Assembly: GCA_964400875.1 (NCBI GenBank) | Contig: CAYNWK010000233.1 | Location: forward strand, 1 to 5,962 | Direction of reading: 5' to 3' | DNA length: 5,962 bases | Source: CAYNWK01 sp964400875 | GTDB lineage: Bacteria; Chloroflexota; Anaerolineae; Anaerolineales; UBA4823 | Part shown: positions 1-5,791 of the stretch, one piece after another | Layout of the letters: every line of letters starts with the position of its first letter | How positions within the stretch are numbered: position 1 is the stretch's first letter | The notes under the pieces: model-generated | What the model was told of the DNA's origin: nothing | Database searches by the model: none | Seen by the model: only the letters and a program-made list of their open reading frames with translations | Position numbers and translations under genes: made by a program

Positions 1-1
1 T

Positions 2-76
2 GCGGGGTTTGAGATACCTATTGACAATCTCCGCCAGCCGATGGAGAATCAATTCTTGAAGGATTTACGCGCTTGA
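2..76 (+). CDS. C-terminal end of an unidentified upstream gene (partial)
   Basis: An open frame enters from the left edge and reads 24 residues ending in NQFLKDLRA before a TGA stop at 74-76. The other two forward frames are closed by TGA within the first 60 bases. The segment is hydrophilic and reads like an ordinary soluble protein end, with balanced codons. It is too short to recognise a family, so no function is given. It points the same way as the lipoprotein gene that starts 97 bases later. Coding status is inferred only from the open frame and amino-acid make-up. Confidence 0.4.
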   Translation, partial: AGFEIPIDNLRQPMENQFLKDLRA

Positions 77-85
77 GGGAAGAAC

Positions 86-124
86 GGGGGCGTTTGGGCT
101 GGTAAAGCTCGATCGAACGCCTCC
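86..124 (+). terminator. Possible weak hairpin after the upstream gene
   Basis: GGGGGCGTT (86-94) can pair with AACGCCTCC (116-124), giving nine pairs including one G-T wobble. The 21-base loop contains a further imperfect pairing (GGGCT with AGCTC). Only a short pyrimidine run (CTTTCCCC) follows instead of a true T-tract, so termination would be weak. It could equally be an mRNA leader structure of the lipoprotein gene at 174. Confidence 0.2.
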
Positions 125-173
125 ACTTTCCCCGCATACCGCTTTAAGCCAGCGTTGGCAAAGGAATGGTCAA

Positions 174-896
174 ATGGCCCGCACAAAGCAAACAATCGCG
201 ATGATTGGAATATGGTTGGGTCTGCTGCTCACGTCTGCCTGTAATGCCTCGACGCCGACCAGCACTCCCACCGTCGACTTGAACCCCTTACGCACAGAGG
301 TCGCCTCCACCGTGCTGGCGGAGGTAACCCGGGATCTGGCTCTGACTCCCTCGGCCACGCCAATCCCGAGTCCCACCGTCACGCCAGTTCCGAGTCTAAC
401 CGCAACCCTCGCGCCCAGCTCCACGCCGGCCCAGCCGGACACTACTTCAACCGGCCCGGAGGCAACCTCAACCAGCGAGACGCCGCGGACGCCAACCGCT
501 GACCTGGCGGAGTGGGTTTCCCAATCCGTGGCGGATGGAACCGTTTTTACGCCGGGAGAGGACTTCACAATCACCTGGCGTTTGAAAAATGTGGGCACCT
601 CTACCTGGACGCCTGCATACCTGTTCCGCTTCTACAGCGGCAATGCCTTTGGCGCGTCCCAGGAGATCCTTCTGGGTCAAGAGGCGGCACCTGGCGAGAC
701 CGTCGACATCTCCATCCCGATGAAGGCGCCCACCGCGCTGGGAGATTATCGCAGCGACTGGGTCTTGTCTAACGAACTCAAAAGCAACTTTAAGCAGCCG
801 GTCTACCTGGAAATCACGGTCGCCAATCCACCCACAGCCACTCCGACTACAACCGCTACGGCAACCGAGGCAGCGACCGCGTCTGCGACTCCATAA
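174..896 (+). CDS. Lipoprotein with NBR1-type Ig-like domain
   Basis: This is a 240-residue secreted, lipid-anchored protein. A short positive N-terminus and a hydrophobic stretch (about 8-20) lead to a lipobox-like LTSAC with the acceptor Cys at 23. Next come a short motif rich in D, L and V (33-48) and a Thr/Pro/Ser linker to about 108. A domain at about 110-217 matches the NBR1 Ig-like (four-tryptophan, FW) fold: PGEDFTITWRLKNVGTSTW, then an APTALGDYRSDW segment. Trp135, Trp145 and Trp196 fit three of the signature tryptophans. The fourth position seems to be Tyr211 (my alignment by eye). The tail from 218 is almost all Thr, Ala and Pro. In eukaryotic NBR1 this domain binds protein partners; in bacteria its ligand is unknown, so extracellular binding is inferred. 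AAGGA at 161-165 supports the ATG at 174. The gene appears to stand alone, ended by the terminator at 992-1023. Confidence 0.88.
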   Translation: MARTKQTIAMIGIWLGLLLTSACNASTPTSTPTVDLNPLRTEVASTVLAEVTRDLALTPSATPIPSPTVTPVPSLTATLAPSSTPAQPDTTSTGPEATSTSETPRTPTADLAEWVSQSVADGTVFTPGEDFTITWRLKNVGTSTWTPAYLFRFYSGNAFGASQEILLGQEAAPGETVDISIPMKAPTALGDYRSDWVLSNELKSNFKQPVYLEITVANPPTATPTTTATATEAATASATP

Positions 897-991
897 TCTG
901 GAGGTATCGACCCATGGAATCGAAATTCATCGACATCAACGAGAAAATGTACATCTAAATTATGGCGAAGATGAGCCAAGATGAACTTTAT

Positions 992-1023
992 AACTGGCTG
1001 ACGGCGATCGTCAGCCAGTTTTT
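992..1023 (+). terminator. Intrinsic terminator of the NBR1-like lipoprotein gene
   Basis: AACTGGCTGACG (992-1003) and CGTCAGCCAGTT (1009-1020) form a perfect 12-bp stem with the five-base loop GCGAT, followed by a run of five T (1019-1023). This is the textbook layout of a Rho-independent terminator. It sits about 95 bases after the stop of the lipoprotein gene and before the promoter-like region of the next gene, so it separates two transcription units. Confidence 0.8.
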
Positions 1024-1050
1024 GGTTGGTGAAGTTTTTGGGGAAAAATA

Positions 1051-1062
1051 TGACATTTGTCA
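1051..1062. promoter_or_regulatory. Operator-like palindrome TGACA-TT-TGTCA
   Basis: A perfect inverted repeat with five-base arms and a two-base centre overlaps the -35-like TTGTCA (1057-1062) of the putative promoter for the lipoprotein/CPBP operon. The position would suit a dimeric repressor that blocks RNA polymerase. No regulator gene is seen in the window, so the role is inferred only from symmetry and placement. Confidence 0.3.
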
Positions 1063-1084
1063 AGAAAAAATGATTATGTATGCT
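1057..1084 (+). promoter_or_regulatory. Putative sigma-70-type promoter of the lipoprotein/CPBP operon
   Basis: TTGTCA (1057-1062) is followed after 16 bases by TATGCT (1079-1084), in an AT-rich stretch between the upstream terminator and the lipoprotein start at 1160. The match to the -35 consensus is good and to the -10 consensus moderate. It would give a leader of about 65-70 bases. The leader also contains an eight-base palindrome, TTGTACAA (1106-1113). Confidence 0.4.
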
Positions 1085-1159
1085 ATAGCAACGCGCCGAT
1101 AACATTTGTACAATGGCAAAGCTGATCTTGCATCATCCATAAACGGAGGATGTTTTCCA

Positions 1160-1987
1160 ATGAAAACATTTGCGTTTTTGATCGGTCTGCTATGCCTTGC
1201 CCTGCTGGCCTCCGCCTGCGCCACAGGAACTCAAACCGCCTCCGGCGCGTTATCCAGCACTGCTACGACGGCCGTTGAGCCCACCTCCCTCCCTGCCGAG
1301 TCGCCCACCCAAACACCAGCACCGGCTGGGCTTTCCGAGCCTGCGGCGACGCTTGACCTGGATGGGCTGGCGCAGGCTGTCGCCACCCTGGTACTCCCGG
1401 CTGAGCAGCCTGGGTCCGATAACCCGAATACGGTCGCGATGCCACAGCGTACGCTGCTTTGGCTGTACGGCTACCCGATCGTCGGGCACATCATGGAGCC
1501 GCAGATCTTCCTGTTTAAGATTGATGACCTGGCGATGAATGATGCTGCGGCGCAGGCCGCCGGGGATTTGCAAGCCCTGCTGCAAAGCCAGCAGGAGGGT
1601 GAGACTTTACCATTCCTACCACCCAACAAAGCCGTACAAGTGATGCACGCCCAGATGAAAATGTTGGAGTTCAAAAACGGTAAGGGCGTGCGTTACCTGA
1701 CCCAGTACGCGAATGGGTTGGCGCCAATCAACAACCAGCAGTTGTTCTATACCTTCCAGGGTTTGACCGATGACGGCCAATATTATGCAGCCGCGGTCCT
1801 GCCAATCTACCTGAACGGGCTGCCCTCGTATTCGACGGACACGTCCAACCTGCCGCTGGAGTTCACCAGCGATTTCGCCACTTATGTTGCCAATACTGTC
1901 AACCAGTTGAATCTCCAGGCTGCGAGCGACTATTTCCCCGACCTGGGCAAGCTGGATGCGATGGTGCAATCACTTGAGGTCAAATAA
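1160..1987 (+). CDS. Secreted lipoprotein of unknown function
   Basis: This is a 275-residue protein from the ATG at 1160. That start is chosen because GGAGGA lies at 1145-1150 with a nine-base gap, and because the protein then begins with a clean lipoprotein signal (MKTFAFLIGLLCLALLASAC, acceptor Cys20). A longer frame opening at a TTG (1106) would bury the signal and is unlikely. A Thr/Ser/Pro/Ala linker spans 21-63, then a motif TLDLDGLAQAVATLVL (64-79) similar to one in the upstream lipoprotein. The globular part (about 95-275) has alternating hydrophobic and polar segments, an FKNGKGVRYLTQYANG stretch (171-186) and a Tyr-rich FYTFQGLTDDGQYYAAAVLP segment (196-215). I cannot name a domain family; similar proteins of unknown function seem common in Anaerolineae (recollection). 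Only 27 bases, with no terminator, separate it from the CPBP gene, so the two probably form one operon. Confidence 0.88.
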   Translation: MKTFAFLIGLLCLALLASACATGTQTASGALSSTATTAVEPTSLPAESPTQTPAPAGLSEPAATLDLDGLAQAVATLVLPAEQPGSDNPNTVAMPQRTLLWLYGYPIVGHIMEPQIFLFKIDDLAMNDAAAQAAGDLQALLQSQQEGETLPFLPPNKAVQVMHAQMKMLEFKNGKGVRYLTQYANGLAPINNQQLFYTFQGLTDDGQYYAAAVLPIYLNGLPSYSTDTSNLPLEFTSDFATYVANTVNQLNLQAASDYFPDLGKLDAMVQSLEVK

Positions 1988-2014
1988 AAAGAGTTCCGGA
2001 GAAAGGAGCGGTAT

Positions 2015-3124
2015 ATGGAGCACACATATCCTGTAGAGCCGGATCTGGTTATGCCCGGACCGAGAGCGCTTCCAGCCGAACGGCGGGCAGTCAACTGGCC
2101 GCACGTGTGGGCTTATATCGGGTTGTCCTTCGGTCTGGCCTGGTTGGTCGATCTGGCGCTGTACCTGAACGGCGGCCTACAGAACCCGGCTGCTACGCTG
2201 ATGCTGCAGTTCCAGATGCTGATGCCGGCCTTTTCCGCCCTGCTCCTGGGCGTATTCTTCTTTAAAGATAGCCTGGTCTACTACCGGACGAACCGCAACG
2301 CCTCGCGCTGGTTCATCTATTATTATTTCCTGATGACCATGCTCTACCTGGGCGGTTTGGTCGCCGCGCTGGTCCAGCCGTCGCTGATCGGTACGGTGAG
2401 CGGAAGCCTCTCGATCGTCAGCGTGGTTGGGCTGGCGCTGCTGCTGGTACTGCGCTGGCGCGGCGGCCCGCAGTCTTTCGCCGGGGCCGGGATGGCCTTC
2501 GGGGGCATCCGCTACTGGCTGCTGTTCGGGCTCGGGATGGCGCTCTTCTACGGGCTGCACACCCTGCTTAACTACGTCTTCAAAATGGGCACGCTCGCCG
2601 ACGTCACCCAGTTGTTCCCGCGCGGCGCGGCCCCAGCCATGCCGCAGAGCGCGCTGCTGGCAACCACTTTCCTCAGTATGGTTATCATCGGCCCGTTCCT
2701 GGGGCTGATCATCACCTTCGGTGAGGAGTACGGCTGGCGCGGTTTCCTGCAAACCGAGCTGGTGCGCCTGGGGCGCATCCGCGGTGTTGGGCTGCTGGGG
2801 ATCATCTGGGGCATCTGGCACTGGCCGATCATCTGGATGGGCTACAACTACCCCGGCCAACCGGTGCTTGGCTCGCTGCTAATGACGGCCTACACGGTGG
2901 CGCTGTCCTACTTCCTGGCCTACGCCGTCTTCAAGTCGAAAGGTGTATGGACGGCGGTTTACCTGCACGCGCTCAACAACCAGGCCTTAGCTTTCTTCAT
3001 GTCGGCCCTGGTGATGCCGGTGAGCATGGTCATGTCCTTCGGCATCGGCCTCCCGGCGCTGGCGCTGTGGGCGGTGGTCATCCTGTTGATCCTGCGCGAC
3101 CCGATCTGGAAAGAGACGGATTAG
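2015..3124 (+). CDS. CPBP-family intramembrane glutamic protease
   Basis: This is a 369-residue polytopic membrane protein with about eight to ten hydrophobic segments, starting near residue 33. It carries the three CPBP (Abi, Rce1-like) motifs in order. EEYGWR provides Glu237, Glu238 and Arg242. WGIWH ends in His269, at the FxxxH position with Trp in place of Phe. HALNN provides His318 and Asn322. In characterised relatives such as Rce1 the glutamate and histidines activate water inside the membrane to cut peptide bonds; bacterial members act in protein maturation, bacteriocin immunity or unknown roles. All catalytic residues appear present, so it is probably active; its substrate is unknown. 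AAAGGAG (2002-2008), six bases ahead of the ATG, supports the start. About 210 residues of membrane region precede the catalytic part, and a final hydrophobic segment (about 344-360) ends just before a charged tail. It follows the lipoprotein gene in a likely operon. Confidence 0.93.
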   Translation: MEHTYPVEPDLVMPGPRALPAERRAVNWPHVWAYIGLSFGLAWLVDLALYLNGGLQNPAATLMLQFQMLMPAFSALLLGVFFFKDSLVYYRTNRNASRWFIYYYFLMTMLYLGGLVAALVQPSLIGTVSGSLSIVSVVGLALLLVLRWRGGPQSFAGAGMAFGGIRYWLLFGLGMALFYGLHTLLNYVFKMGTLADVTQLFPRGAAPAMPQSALLATTFLSMVIIGPFLGLIITFGEEYGWRGFLQTELVRLGRIRGVGLLGIIWGIWHWPIIWMGYNYPGQPVLGSLLMTAYTVALSYFLAYAVFKSKGVWTAVYLHALNNQALAFFMSALVMPVSMVMSFGIGLPALALWAVVILLILRDPIWKETD

Positions 3125-3282
3125 TCTCAGGGGTGACCCTGCTTGGGCGCGCCCCGGGACTCCGCCGCGGCGCGGCCCTGGCGGCGACGGTCATCAGCGC
3201 TTAACCGATCCTGGTGGGAGCCGTCGCAGCTGGGGTGCCGGGCCGCCATCAAGGGATGTACAGCCGCCAGACGGTGAGGCGC
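3125..3282. other. GC-rich gap between convergent genes
   Basis: This gap separates the + strand CPBP gene from the - strand fusion gene. It holds several GC-rich inverted repeats: CAGGG/CCCTG (3128-3141), the palindrome GGGCGCGCCC (3145-3154), and GCGACGG (3184-3190) with CCGTCGC (3221-3227). None is followed by a T-run on either strand, so no intrinsic terminator can be called. No supported gene or RNA was found. Confidence 0.5.
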
Positions 3283-3951
3283 TCAGTCGCGGCTCTTCGT
3301 GGTGGCAATGTCGGCCTCATTTCCCGCCGCGTCGGCCAGAGTCCACCATGCGGGCGCGAAATCGTCGCGCACCATCCGGCCACCCGCGGCGAGCGCCGCC
3401 GCGAGGCGGGCCTCCGCCTGCTCGTACGGCACCCAGATCGCGACGTGGATGGCGCCGCCGCCGTCGCCGCGTGGTTCGTTCATCTGCTCGAACCAGAACG
3501 CAGGCCCGCGATCGTGCGGGTCGACGAGATCCTCATCAGGACTGTCGCGCCGAGGCTCGTATCCGAGCACCGCTCGCCAGAACGGCATCACCTTAGCGAT
3601 GTTGGTCGCGCCGGGAATGATGAGCAGGCTCTGGACCGCGGACGAGTCAGCGGCGAGGCCCAGCTTCCGCGCTGCTGCCGAGATCTGCCTGGACAGCTCA
3701 ACGTCACGCTGGCTGGGCCCGAAGTAGTTCTCGGTATACGTGATCATGTGAACGGTCACGCCGTCTTGACGCACGTCGACGCCGGGGCGGTGATCCTCGA
3801 CTCCCTGCAGCTCGCTGATCGCCTGCACGAACCGAGCGCTTTCGGCGAACGACTGGGTGCGGAAGAACGCGGTCGCGCCTTCGCTGGTCAGACGCCAGTC
3901 CTCGACGCCCTCGGCCTCATCGAACTGACTCGGTGTGATTTCGTCTGTCAT
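3283..3951 (-). CDS. Fusion of pterin-4a-carbinolamine-dehydratase-like and VOC/glyoxalase-like domains
   Basis: This 222-residue soluble protein has two domains. Residues about 5-98 resemble pterin-4a-carbinolamine dehydratase (PCD/DCoH), which recycles oxidised tetrahydropterin, with WRLTSEG, FVQAISELQG and RDVELSRQI segments. The usual HHP active-site motif reads His54-Arg55-Pro56, and the later TH motif reads TYTE (71-74), so dehydratase activity is doubtful. Residues about 105-219 resemble a VOC/Glyoxalase_6-like domain: VMPFWRAVLGYEPR, AIHVAIWVP with His169, and AWWTLADAAGNEADIA with Glu212. The same two-domain design is, as I recall, common in Actinobacteria. G+C is high: I count 49 of 60 at 3361-3420, against 37 of 60 at 4321-4380 in the neighbour. 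AAGGA (3959-3963, - strand), seven bases before the ATG, lies just after the acyl-CoA synthetase stop, pointing to co-translation. The substrate is unknown. Confidence 0.88.
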   Translation of the reverse strand: MTDEITPSQFDEAEGVEDWRLTSEGATAFFRTQSFAESARFVQAISELQGVEDHRPGVDVRQDGVTVHMITYTENYFGPSQRDVELSRQISAAARKLGLAADSSAVQSLLIIPGATNIAKVMPFWRAVLGYEPRRDSPDEDLVDPHDRGPAFWFEQMNEPRGDGGGAIHVAIWVPYEQAEARLAAALAAGGRMVRDDFAPAWWTLADAAGNEADIATTKSRD

Positions 3952-3965
3952 GAGGGTTTCCTTGA

Positions 3966-5594
3966 TTAACGCTCGGGGAGGATGTAATCCTGGTATTCTG
4001 CGCGCAGGACTTTCTTATCGAATTTGCCGACGCTGGTCTTGGGGATTGCGTCGACAAAGACGATATCATCCGGGAGCGCCCACTTGGCAAAATGTGGACG
4101 GATATGCTCGTAGAGCTCCTCCTTGGTGATATCTTCCTTGAAGTCGGGCTTGGCGACCACACAGGCCAGGGGACGTTCCTGCCACTTTGGGTGGGGCACG
4201 GCGATCACGGCCGCCTCCAGCACCTTGGGGTACGACATGATCGTGTTTTCCAGGTCCACTGACGAGATCCACTCACCGCCGCTTTTAACCAGGTCTTTTG
4301 TGCGGTCCACGATCTGGATGAAGCCTTCAGGGTCGATGGTGACCACGTCACCGGTGCGGAACCAGCCTTCCTGGAAGGCATCTGCGGATCGCTCGTCATT
4401 GTAGTAACTGCTGATAATCCACGGGCCGCGTACCTGCAGCTCGCCAACGGCTTTGCCATCCCAGGGCACTTCCCCGCCCTGCTCATCTACAGCGCGGATC
4501 TCCACACCCGGAACTGCCGTGCCCTGTTTGGCGCGGATGGCAAAGCGTTCTGCTTCTGGCAAATCCTGCTGGTAGCTCTTCAACCGGCTGACCGTTCCCA
4601 GGGGCGACATCTCGGTCATACCCCAGGCGTGCATGACCGTGAGCCCGTGTTTGCGCTCGAAGTCTTCGATCATCCACTGGGGCGCAGCCGCGCCGCCAAC
4701 GATCATGCCGCGCAGGCTGGAGAGGTCATAGCGCTCCTTATCCAGAAGGTTGAGCAGGCCGATCCACAGGGTGGGCACACCGGCTGTGAGGGTCACGCGT
4801 TCAGCCTGGATCAACTCCGCCAGGTCGCGGGGGGTCATGTGCGGGCCGGGGAAGACCATCTTTGTGCCCAGCATAGTGCAGACGAAAGGTGTGCCCCACG
4901 CCAGCACATGGAACATGGGGACAACCGGCAGGAAGATATCCCGCTCGGAGATGCCGAAGGAATCGGCCATACTCAGACCCAAGCAGTGCAGGAAGATAGA
5001 GCGGTGGGAATAGACCACGCCTTTGGGATTTCCCGTCGTGCCTGAGGTGTAACACATCGCGGCAGCGTCATTTTCGTCCAGGCGCGGCCAGGGGTAATCG
5101 CTGCCCACAGACTGGATCAGGTCTTCATAAGCGCTTACCGGGCTAAGGGAAGTACCATCGGGCACAGAATCACCCATGATAATGTAATGGCGTATATTTT
5201 TCAGGTGTGGGGCCAGCTTCTCAACTGCGGGCAGCAGGGTTGGGTCAACAAAGATCACCTGGTCATCGGCATGTTGGATGATGTACGCAAGCTGGTCGCC
5301 AGGCAGACGCAGATTGAGGGGGTGTAGAACAGCGCCCATGCAAGGCACGGCGAAATAAATCTCAAGGTGGTAGGCGTTATTCCACGCCAGAGTGGCGACT
5401 CGGTCACCTCGGCGCACGCCCAGTTTTTCAAGCGCATTTGCCAGCCGCCCTACACGTTCGACCATCTCCGTATAGGTATAGCGTTCGAGGGTGGGTCCGG
5501 CTTTGGTCACGATTTCTTTCTTCCCATATAAACGTTCTGCCCGCTCCAGAATGGGAGTCAACGTGAGCGGGTAGTCCATCATAAGCCCTTGCAT
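3966..5594 (-). CDS. Long/medium-chain fatty acid-CoA ligase (AMP-binding family)
   Basis: This 542-residue cytoplasmic enzyme activates a carboxylic acid with ATP to an acyl-AMP and transfers it to coenzyme A. All signature motifs are present: the P-loop YTSGTTGNPKG (182-192), AWGMTEMSP (323-331) with Glu328, FRTGD (412-416), the hinge DRTKDLVKSGGEWIS (430-444), and the C-terminal catalytic lysine Lys524 in PKTSVGKFDKK. Length and overall sequence resemble the Thermus TTHA0604 and AlkK/DmdB-like group (VVPMFHVLAW, SSVDLEN, PHPKWQERPLA), which favours medium- to long-chain fatty acids; the exact substrate cannot be read here. The start has a strong AAAGGAG (5602-5608, - strand) seven bases upstream; Met5 and Met6 are weaker choices. 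It is first in a likely two-gene operon with the pterin-dehydratase/VOC fusion, whose start is 14 bases past its stop. A role in fatty-acid beta-oxidation is inferred. Confidence 0.95.
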   Translation of the reverse strand: MQGLMMDYPLTLTPILERAERLYGKKEIVTKAGPTLERYTYTEMVERVGRLANALEKLGVRRGDRVATLAWNNAYHLEIYFAVPCMGAVLHPLNLRLPGDQLAYIIQHADDQVIFVDPTLLPAVEKLAPHLKNIRHYIIMGDSVPDGTSLSPVSAYEDLIQSVGSDYPWPRLDENDAAAMCYTSGTTGNPKGVVYSHRSIFLHCLGLSMADSFGISERDIFLPVVPMFHVLAWGTPFVCTMLGTKMVFPGPHMTPRDLAELIQAERVTLTAGVPTLWIGLLNLLDKERYDLSSLRGMIVGGAAAPQWMIEDFERKHGLTVMHAWGMTEMSPLGTVSRLKSYQQDLPEAERFAIRAKQGTAVPGVEIRAVDEQGGEVPWDGKAVGELQVRGPWIISSYYNDERSADAFQEGWFRTGDVVTIDPEGFIQIVDRTKDLVKSGGEWISSVDLENTIMSYPKVLEAAVIAVPHPKWQERPLACVVAKPDFKEDITKEELYEHIRPHFAKWALPDDIVFVDAIPKTSVGKFDKKVLRAEYQDYILPER

Positions 5595-5621
5595 GGGAAT
5601 TCTCCTTTGGCTTTATATGAG

Positions 5622-5634
5622 GTTGATGGTCAAC
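5622..5634. promoter_or_regulatory. Inverted repeat GTTGA-TGG-TCAAC in the acyl-CoA synthetase leader
   Basis: Perfect five-base arms flank a three-base centre. The repeat lies between the TATAAT box (5644-5649) and the ribosome site (5602-5608), about where transcription would begin. The position would suit a fatty-acid-responsive repressor of the FadR or TetR kind, but no regulator is visible and the repeat is short. Confidence 0.25.
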
Positions 5635-5643
5635 AATGTGAAT

Positions 5644-5649
5644 ATTATA
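5644..5649 (-). promoter_or_regulatory. -10 box TATAAT upstream of the acyl-CoA synthetase gene
   Basis: A perfect TATAAT reads on the - strand in an AT-rich patch about 50 bases before the synthetase ATG. The hexamer 16-18 bases further upstream falls in AAGCCCAC, which does not resemble TTGACA. The promoter would therefore be weak or activator-dependent, or this is a chance match. Confidence 0.4.
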
Positions 5650-5791
5650 CGATTTAAATTACAAAGTGGGCTTCGGCGTCCATCGCTGCAAAATCATCCT
5701 GATGGATGGCGTCGCCGCAATGATGTTATGGAAGGTAGTGCTTGATCTGGACCACATGGCCTACATCTTGGTTGGTCAGCCAGGTTCCGAT

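Larger units (their letters stand above)
914..1102 (+). pseudogene. Interrupted small reading frame, possible gene relic
   Basis: A good ribosome site TGGAGG (899-904) stands nine bases before an ATG that opens a 14-codon frame, MESKFIDINEKMYI, ending in TAA at 956-958. The same frame continues after the stop, with an ATG at 962, for 46 codons to TAA at 1100-1102. The first peptide resembles the usual start of alpha/beta hydrolases (a FIDINGxKMYYEI-like strand), so it may be a broken gene start. Against this, the second part runs straight through the terminator hairpin at 992-1023 and no further hydrolase sequence follows. A leader peptide or chance are alternatives. The stretch is richer in A+T than its neighbours. 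Confidence 0.2.

Noticed and set aside
321..500. Tandem DNA repeat in the linker of the first lipoprotein
   Set aside because: The Thr/Pro/Ser bias gives a repetitive look, but no exact DNA unit recurs with a fixed period.
170..598. 142-codon - strand open frame
   Set aside because: Its Val/Gly/Ser-rich sequence is the complement of the lipoprotein's Thr/Pro linker; no domain or ribosome site was found.
803..1105. 100-codon - strand open frame over the intergenic region
   Set aside because: It overlaps the end of the first lipoprotein and the terminator hairpin, and its Val/Ala repeats simply mirror the Thr/Ala-rich tail.
1106..1159. Upstream TTG start for the second lipoprotein, adding 18 residues
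   Set aside because: The ATG at 1160 has a clear GGAGGA site and begins a proper lipoprotein signal; the longer form would hide it and has no ribosome site.
2177..2860. 227-codon - strand open frame
   Set aside because: It is rich in His, Gln, Asp and Pro, typical of a mirror reading of a membrane protein, and lies opposite the well-supported CPBP gene.
3128..3227. GC-rich inverted repeats as a bidirectional terminator
   Set aside because: No T-run follows on either strand and the longest perfect stem has a 30-base loop, so only a GC-rich gap is reported.
3214..3969. 251-codon + strand open frame, longer than the gene on the other strand
   Set aside because: It lies opposite the pterin-dehydratase/VOC gene, has no recognisable domain and no ribosome site, and is explained by the high GC of that gene.
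4629..5045. 138-codon + strand open frame
   Set aside because: It lies opposite the acyl-CoA synthetase core and has the His/Gln/Asp-rich make-up of a shadow frame.
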